From contig JAFWGA010000019.1 of assembly GCA_017515325.1 (NCBI GenBank), forward strand, positions 123,362-187,361: a stretch of DNA of 64,000 bases, written 5' to 3'. The number at the start of each line of letters is the position of its first letter. The first letter of the stretch is position 1. Positions 59,726 to 64,000 of the stretch are shown piece after piece. The translations under genes were made by a program, and so were the position numbers. The stretch is from Blautia sp. (GTDB lineage Bacteria > Bacillota > Clostridia > Lachnospirales > Lachnospiraceae). The notes under the pieces were generated by a model, which made no database searches, was not told the DNA's origin, and was given only the letters and a program-made list of their open reading frames with translations.

Positions 59726-60895
59726 TCATTCATTTTTTGTGAAAACAGTAAATCCTGTAAATAGTCCTGTGCTGTTGGAAAGCTGACTATTCAGATAATC
59801 GTTATACCCATCGGACATGGATCCGTCCTCATGGAGGCAAAGATTCAGACTATGGAAAGCTTCATTCTCTGTGCCTGTAAAGGAAAGGGTGCCATTCTCA
59901 AGATTCGCTTTTACGGCAAATTCTGTCGGTTCAGCGCCTTCTTTACCTGCATCCTCATGGAAGAGGAGGAAGCCGTCAAGGATCTTGACTGTGAGACCTG
60001 GTCCAAACATTTCATAGGGAACGGCTGTTGTCCCAAAACAGACACGACGGGCGGTCCAGGATCCATTGAAATCTTTGAGGTCAGCAGTCGTGACCACGGG
60101 GGAGATTGAACCGTCAACCTGCGTTGGTACAACTGTTTCTGGAATCTCTTGGGATGCCACGGCAACAGGCTCTTCGGCAGGAGCCTCCGCCACCGGAGCC
60201 TGCTGGAGAATCTCAGGTTCAGGGACGGCTTCTTCCGCAGGAGCCTCCGCCACCGGAGCCTGCTGGGGAATTTCAGGTTCAGGGACGGCTTCTTCGGCAG
60301 GAGCTTCCGCCACCGGAGCCTGCTGGGGAATCTCAGGGAACATGACGCTTGTGTTTTCATCGATTTTACGGTAGACAGTACATCCCTCGTCCAATTGATC
60401 TGCGTTTACCCCTGTCCCATTCAGGTATTCCAGATATTCATCGGACATTGTCCCATCCTCATGCAGACGAAGTGTCAGAGTACGCATGAACTCTGCGCTA
60501 CCTCCATCATAGAAAAGGGCACCGTTTTCAAACACCGGCACAGCGAAAAATTCGAGGGGATCGGCATCCTGCCATTCATACACATCCTCATGAAAGAAAA
60601 GCTGACCATCCTTGATCTGAATCTCTAAGGCTGGATTAACCATATCATAGTCCATCGTCATATCGTCGAAATAGATCAGATCGGCCTTCCATGTGCCATT
60701 AAAAGCCTCCAGAGCAGGAGACTCTATCAGGGGAGAAAACTGAAAATCCATATCATCTCCCATGGAAATACCACTTACATCCAGGAAACCATCCAGGTCG
60801 AAGGCGAGAACCTCTGTAAGGGAAGCACTCGTAGTGGTAAGAAAGAAACAAAGAGCTGTCAACAAAACAATCATGATTTTTCTACTCTTCTCCAT
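59726..60895 (-). CDS. Secreted protein with a duplicated ~100-residue domain and a repeat linker
   Basis: A 389-residue protein. An N-terminal signal peptide (residues 1-32, hydrophobic LLTALCFFLTTTSA) precedes two related domains at about 54-150 and 270-375. Each has FNG-W-A---(Y/F), a (I/L)---DG-L-FHED strand and LRLHEDGTMSD-Y--YLN. Between them are three ~20-residue units rich in Pro, Ala and Glu (EIPQQAPVAEAPAEE-like), a flexible spacer. The domains resemble no family I can name; they may be beta-rich and extracytoplasmic. No anchor motif is visible. The promoter is at 60947-60975. Confidence 0.75.
   Translation of the reverse strand: MEKSRKIMIVLLTALCFFLTTTSASLTEVLAFDLDGFLDVSGISMGDDMDFQFSPLIESPALEAFNGTWKADLIYFDDMTMDYDMVNPALEIQIKDGQLFFHEDVYEWQDADPLEFFAVPVFENGALFYDGGSAEFMRTLTLRLHEDGTMSDEYLEYLNGTGVNADQLDEGCTVYRKIDENTSVMFPEIPQQAPVAEAPAEEAVPEPEIPQQAPVAEAPAEEAVPEPEILQQAPVAEAPAEEPVAVASQEIPETVVPTQVDGSISPVVTTADLKDFNGSWTARRVCFGTTAVPYEMFGPGLTVKILDGFLLFHEDAGKEGAEPTEFAVKANLENGTLSFTGTENEAFHSLNLCLHEDGSMSDGYNDYLNSQLSNSTGLFTGFTVFTKNE
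60181..60340 (-). repeat. 60-bp tandem repeat coding the Pro/Ala/Glu linker
   Basis: Two complete 60-bp units (60181-60240, 60241-60300) and a 40-bp partial unit, nearly identical in DNA. The repeat keeps the reading frame and is a likely site of slippage between strains. Confidence 0.9.
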
Positions 60896-60946
60896 TTTAA
60901 TACTCCTTCCTAAATCTGCAATGGTAGTAACCTTCTCTGTTCTTTC

Positions 60947-60975
60947 ATAATACCGTATCAGAGCCGGTACTTCAA
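60947..60975 (-). promoter_or_regulatory. Promoter of the secreted duplicated-domain gene
   Basis: Minus-strand TTGAAG (60970-60975) and TATTAT (60947-60952) with a 17-bp spacer. Confidence 0.65.
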
Positions 60976-61017
60976 CAGGAAATGAGAGAAAAAAAACTCA
61001 TAATGCAGCTTGGGGAT

Positions 61018-61045
61018 AAAAAAAAAGATGTGCCAAAAGCACATC
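61018..61045 (-). terminator. Terminator of tRNA-Gly
   Basis: On the minus strand, stem GATGTGC/GCACATC with a short loop, followed by a T9 run. Confidence 0.88.
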
Positions 61046-61056
61046 CTCATTATTAA

Positions 61057-61127
61057 AGCGGATAACGGGAATCGAACCCGCCTCCTCAGCTTGGGAAGCT
61101 GATATTCTACCAATGAACTATATCCGC
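61057..61127 (-). tRNA. tRNA-Gly (anticodon CCC)
   Basis: A 71-nt tRNA on the minus strand. Acceptor GCGGATA/TATCCGC, anticodon loop TTCCCAA giving anticodon CCC (reads GGG), T arm GCGGG-TTCGATT-CCCGT with one G-T pair, discriminator T. CCA is not encoded. Confidence 0.95.
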
Positions 61128-61136
61128 ATGACCTGT

Positions 61137-61164
61137 ATTATATCAGAAATTATAGAAAATGCAA
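61137..61164 (-). promoter_or_regulatory. Promoter of tRNA-Gly
   Basis: Minus-strand TTGCAT (61159-61164) and TATAAT (61137-61142), 16-bp spacer. Confidence 0.75.
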
Positions 61165-61191
61165 GAATTTTTTTATGTGTCGATAAAAAAA

Positions 61192-61210
61192 TTTCGACCT
61201 GTGCGGTGAC
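61192..61210 (-). repeat. Family-3 short repeat, copy 2
   Basis: The reverse complement matches 16711-16729 at 18 of 19 positions. Confidence 0.5.
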
Positions 61211-61306
61211 GGTAAGGATGGGATGTTATGACTGGATTTACCGGGCGGCCGAGCTGAGCCTCCGGTTCTACCGACCGTCTAGACCAGACATATCAACACC
61301 TTTTGC

Positions 61307-61335
61307 TTGACAATATTTTATTAGGTAAGTATTAT
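61307..61335 (+). promoter_or_regulatory. Promoter of leuS
   Basis: TTGACA (61307-61312), 17-bp spacer, TATTAT (61330-61335). The leader is only ~45 nt, too short for a leucine T-box. Confidence 0.8.
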
Positions 61336-61388
61336 TACATATTAAAATAGATAGAAAGGAAAAGCTGTCCTGTACAGCAGGAAAAAAG

Positions 61389-63809
61389 ATGGCAGTACCC
61401 TACAATCACAGAGCCATTGAAGCAAAATGGCGGACGCATTGGGCCGAAAAGCCTGTCAACACAAATGATGGAAAGAAACCCAAATACTATTGTCTGGACA
61501 TGTTTCCCTATCCTTCAGGAAACGGCCTTCACGTCGGTCATTGGAGAGGCTATGTTATCTCTGATGTATGGAGCAGATATAAGCTGCTCCAAGGCTATTA
61601 TCTGATCCATCCCATGGGCTGGGACGCATTCGGCCTGCCTGCTGAAAACTATGCCATCAAACATGGCGTACATCCGGCAATCTCCACGGAAGACAATATC
61701 CGCAACATCAAAAAGCAGATCAATGATATCTCCGCCATCTATGACTGGGACATGGAGGTAAATACCACCGATCCCGGTTTTTATAAATGGACCCAGTGGA
61801 TTTTTGTCCAGATGTTCAAGCATGGCCTGGCCTACGAGAAGGAGTTTCCCATCAACTGGTGCCCCTCCTGCAAAACCGGCCTTGCCAATGAAGAGGTGGT
61901 AAACGGAGTCTGCGAGCGCTGCGGCAGCCCGGTCACAAAGAAAAATCTTCGCCAGTGGATGCTCCGTATCACCCGTTACGCAGACCGCCTTTTGAATGAC
62001 CTGGACAAGCTGGACTGGCCGGAGAAGGTCAAGAAGATGCAGACGGACTGGATCGGCAAGTCCTATGGAGCCGAGGTCGAATTCCCCATCGACGGCAGAG
62101 AGGAAAAGATTACCGTATATACCACCCGTCCGGATACCCTGTTTGGGGCTACCTTCATGGTGCTGGCACCGGAGCATACGCTGGCGAAATCCCTGGCTAC
62201 CGATGAGACGCGGGAACAGGTGGAGAAATACATCTTCGACGCTTCCATGAAATCCAACGTAGACCGTATGCAGGATAAGGAAAAGACCGGTGTCTTTACG
62301 GGAAGCTACGCCATCAATCCCTTGAATCAGGAAAAAATCCCCATTTGGCTGTCGGACTATGTCCTGGCTGATTATGGGACAGGCGCGATTATGTGCGTTC
62401 CTGCCCATGATGACAGAGACTTTGCTTTCGCCAAAAAGTTCGGGCTTCCTATCGTTCAGGTCATCGCCAAAGACGGAAAAGAGATTGAAGATATGACAGA
62501 AGCCTACACGGAAGCTGTGGGCACCATGATCAACTCCGGAGAATGGAACGGCAGAGAGTCGGCTGATCTGAAGGTCGAGGCGCCTGCCTATATAGAAGAG
62601 AAGGGATTTGGGAAAAAGACAGTAAACTTTAAGCTGCGCGACTGGGTATTCTCCCGTCAGCGCTACTGGGGTGAGCCCATCCCCATCATCCACTGTCCGA
62701 AGTGCGGAAACGTACCGGTTCCGGAAGAGCAGCTGCCCTTGATGCTGCCGGAGGTGGAAAGCTATCAGCCCACAGGCACCGGGGAATCACCTTTGGCTGC
62801 CATCGACGAATGGGTCAATACCACCTGTCCCTGCTGTGGAAGCCCGGCCAAGAGGGAAACCAACACCATGCCCCAGTGGGCCGGGTCGTCCTGGTATTTC
62901 CTGCGCTATGTGGACTCCAAGAATGACGAAGAGCTGGTTTCCAGAGAGAAGGCAGACAAGTATCTGCCTGTCGATATGTACATTGGCGGCGTAGAGCATG
63001 CTGTCCTCCATCTGCTTTACTCCCGCTTCTATACCAAATTCCTGCACGACATCGGCGTCGTTGATTTCGAAGAGCCTTTTGCCAAGCTGTTCAACCAGGG
63101 AATGATCACCGGAAAGAACGGCATCAAGATGAGCAAATCCAAAGGAAACGTGGTATCTCCCGATGATCTGGTAAGGGATTACGGCTGCGATTCCCTTCGT
63201 ATGTATGAGCTCTTTGTCGGTCCGCCGGAACTGGACGCAGAATGGGACGACCGTGGCATAGATGGCGTCTCCCGTTTCCTTAAGAGATTCTGGACACTGG
63301 CGCAGAACAGCCTGGAGAAAAATCCTCCTGCCCGCGACGAGGTAGTTCGGGTTCGCCATCGCATGGTCAGGGAAATCACCCGCCGTCTGGAAAGCTTCAG
63401 CCTGAACACAGTTATCTCCGGTTTTATGGAATACACCAATAAACTGATCGACCTGGCCAAGGACAGCGACGGGGCAGTGGACAAGGAAACAATTGAAACA
63501 GCGGCGATCCTGCTGGCTCCCTTTGCCCCCCATATCTCAGAGGAGATCTGGGAAATGGCCGGTCATGAGGACAGCATTTTCCATAGCTCCTGGCCGGTTC
63601 ATGATGAGGAGGCCATGAAGGACGATGAGATAGAAATCCCGGTTCAGGTGAACGGAAAGAAAAAGGCCGTCATCCAGGTAGCGGCGGACATCTCCAAAGA
63701 GGATGTCATTGCCGCAGCCAAGGCGGCGGTGAAGGACAAGATTTCCGGCTCCATCGTCAAAGAGATCTATGTCCCGAAAAAAACCGTGAACCTGGTGGTA
63801 AAGGGATAA
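61389..63809 (+). CDS. leuS: Leucyl-tRNA synthetase
   Basis: Class Ia synthetase that charges tRNA-Leu, 806 residues, the usual bacterial length. HIGH motif PYPSGNGLHVGHWRGY near residue 39, a zinc-like CPSCKTGLANEEVVNGVCERCGSPV insertion, and a CP1 editing domain with TTRPDTLFGATFMVLAPEH and the late DYGTGAIMCVPAHDDRDFAFAKKF. KMSKSKGNVVSPDDLVRDYGCDSLR lies near 580, then the anticodon-binding domain and the C-terminal tail. It is a single-gene unit between the tRNA-Gly region and a repeat-rich intergenic stretch. Confidence 0.97.
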   Translation: MAVPYNHRAIEAKWRTHWAEKPVNTNDGKKPKYYCLDMFPYPSGNGLHVGHWRGYVISDVWSRYKLLQGYYLIHPMGWDAFGLPAENYAIKHGVHPAISTEDNIRNIKKQINDISAIYDWDMEVNTTDPGFYKWTQWIFVQMFKHGLAYEKEFPINWCPSCKTGLANEEVVNGVCERCGSPVTKKNLRQWMLRITRYADRLLNDLDKLDWPEKVKKMQTDWIGKSYGAEVEFPIDGREEKITVYTTRPDTLFGATFMVLAPEHTLAKSLATDETREQVEKYIFDASMKSNVDRMQDKEKTGVFTGSYAINPLNQEKIPIWLSDYVLADYGTGAIMCVPAHDDRDFAFAKKFGLPIVQVIAKDGKEIEDMTEAYTEAVGTMINSGEWNGRESADLKVEAPAYIEEKGFGKKTVNFKLRDWVFSRQRYWGEPIPIIHCPKCGNVPVPEEQLPLMLPEVESYQPTGTGESPLAAIDEWVNTTCPCCGSPAKRETNTMPQWAGSSWYFLRYVDSKNDEELVSREKADKYLPVDMYIGGVEHAVLHLLYSRFYTKFLHDIGVVDFEEPFAKLFNQGMITGKNGIKMSKSKGNVVSPDDLVRDYGCDSLRMYELFVGPPELDAEWDDRGIDGVSRFLKRFWTLAQNSLEKNPPARDEVVRVRHRMVREITRRLESFSLNTVISGFMEYTNKLIDLAKDSDGAVDKETIETAAILLAPFAPHISEEIWEMAGHEDSIFHSSWPVHDEEAMKDDEIEIPVQVNGKKKAVIQVAADISKEDVIAAAKAAVKDKISGSIVKEIYVPKKTVNLVVKG

Positions 63810-63821
63810 GGCATCCCGCTG

Positions 63822-63853
63822 CTGCGGCACATTACCGCAGTAAATTCGTGCGG
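63822..63853 (-). repeat. Family-2 inverted-repeat element, after leuS
   Basis: On the minus strand it reads CCGCACGAATTTACTGCGG and continues to TGCCGCAG, aligning with the elements at 3836 and 25202. CCGCA/TGCGG arms flank the core. Confidence 0.65.
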
Positions 63854-63890
63854 TTACGACATATATGATTTTCCAGTCAAAAGTGATTCT

Positions 63891-63996
63891 ACGGATTGTT
63901 TCGCGCTTCGCGGTCTCGCCTGTCGGCTCGGTCGTTGCTAAACGCCTGCCACTGGCAGGCAGCAACCCACAATCCTCCCCGATATTCGCAATCCGT
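63891..63996. other. Multi-stem structured element at the right edge
   Basis: Inverted repeats nest within about 105 bp. GGATTGT/ACAATCC (63893-63899/63969-63975) encloses CGCG-CTT-CGCG (63902-63912) and the compound stem GTTGCT-aaac-GCCTGCC-act-GGCAGGC-AGCAAC (63934-63966). ACGGATTG also pairs with CAATCCGT at 63989-63996, an alternative closing stem. It may be a structured RNA or a dispersed palindromic repeat. The window ends here, so the full length is unseen. Confidence 0.5.
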
Positions 63997-64000
63997 GGGA

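Noticed and set aside
60066-60374. Plus-strand repetitive frame rich in Ala/Gly/Thr
   Set aside because: It is the complement of the 60-bp linker repeat in the minus-strand secreted protein, which has a signal peptide, a promoter and duplicated domains.
61140-61388. Possible T-box leader for leuS (and likewise for gltX)
   Set aside because: The leuS promoter leaves only ~45 nt of leader, and no specifier stem or T-box sequence is visible before either gene.

Overview
The window is a 64-kb chromosomal stretch from an anaerobic, Gram-positive, acetogenic clostridium, most probably a Lachnospiraceae-type gut acetogen with roughly balanced GC. The evidence is a complete carbonyl branch of the Wood-Ljungdahl pathway, a Spo0A response regulator, the Firmicutes gene order nusB-xseA-xseB-ispA-dxs-tlyA-nadK-argR-recN-spo0A, AGGAGG-type ribosome binding sites, TTGACA-N17-TATAAT promoters, and tRNA genes without encoded CCA. 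A species name cannot be fixed from the sequence alone.

Layout. (1) 31-13944: acetyl-CoA pathway cluster in the order cooC1-acsA-cooC2-acsB-acsD-acsC-acsE, a terminator, then acsV-DUF3786-fchA-folD. It encodes CO dehydrogenase, acetyl-CoA synthase, the corrinoid iron-sulfur protein, its methyltransferase and reactivator, two nickel-insertion ATPases and two folate-C1 enzymes. fhs, metVF and formate dehydrogenase are not in the window. (2) 14073-20541: on the minus strand a CstA-type transporter with a membrane protein, a sodium:solute symporter and a secreted sortase-like protein; then a plus-strand PflX-like radical SAM protein. (3) 20545-25151: trkA-trkH potassium uptake, a SEDS cell-wall polymerase and an acyl carrier protein. 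(4) 25634-41005: gltX, a UvrD-like helicase, prfC, then the conserved housekeeping run from Asp23/Gls24 to recN and spo0A. (5) 41092-45865: glgA, recA, recX, argH. (6) 45924-53095: a secreted four-repeat protein with a class-I-amidotransferase-like hydrolase, glyA, a thioredoxin system whose reductase looks ferredoxin-dependent, a 37-residue membrane microprotein, a PurM-C-like protein, trmL and an orphan histidine kinase. (7) 53237-63809: initiator tRNA, sortase B, an iron alcohol dehydrogenase, an exonuclease, Re-citrate synthase with isocitrate dehydrogenase, a small zinc-ribbon protein, a secreted duplicated-domain protein, tRNA-Gly(CCC) and leuS.

How it fits together. The acs operon condenses methyl-THF-derived methyl groups with CO to acetyl-CoA. 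fchA/folD and glyA supply and drain folate C1 units. FolD lacks the lysine needed for cyclohydrolase activity, which explains the separate FchA. Re-citrate synthase plus NADP isocitrate dehydrogenase turn acetyl-CoA toward 2-oxoglutarate. The thioredoxin reductase lacks both NADPH signatures, consistent with electrons from ferredoxin.

The least explained material is non-coding. A palindromic ~40-bp repeat sits just upstream of acsB, acsE, glyA and the sortase gene, three of them C1 genes. A second short inverted-repeat family shares the core CACGAATTTAC. The glyA leader has mutually exclusive hairpins, acsD has its own promoter and hairpin, a long perfect hairpin precedes recA, and a multi-stem structure lies at the right edge. 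No CRISPR array, insertion sequence, prophage or rRNA gene was seen.
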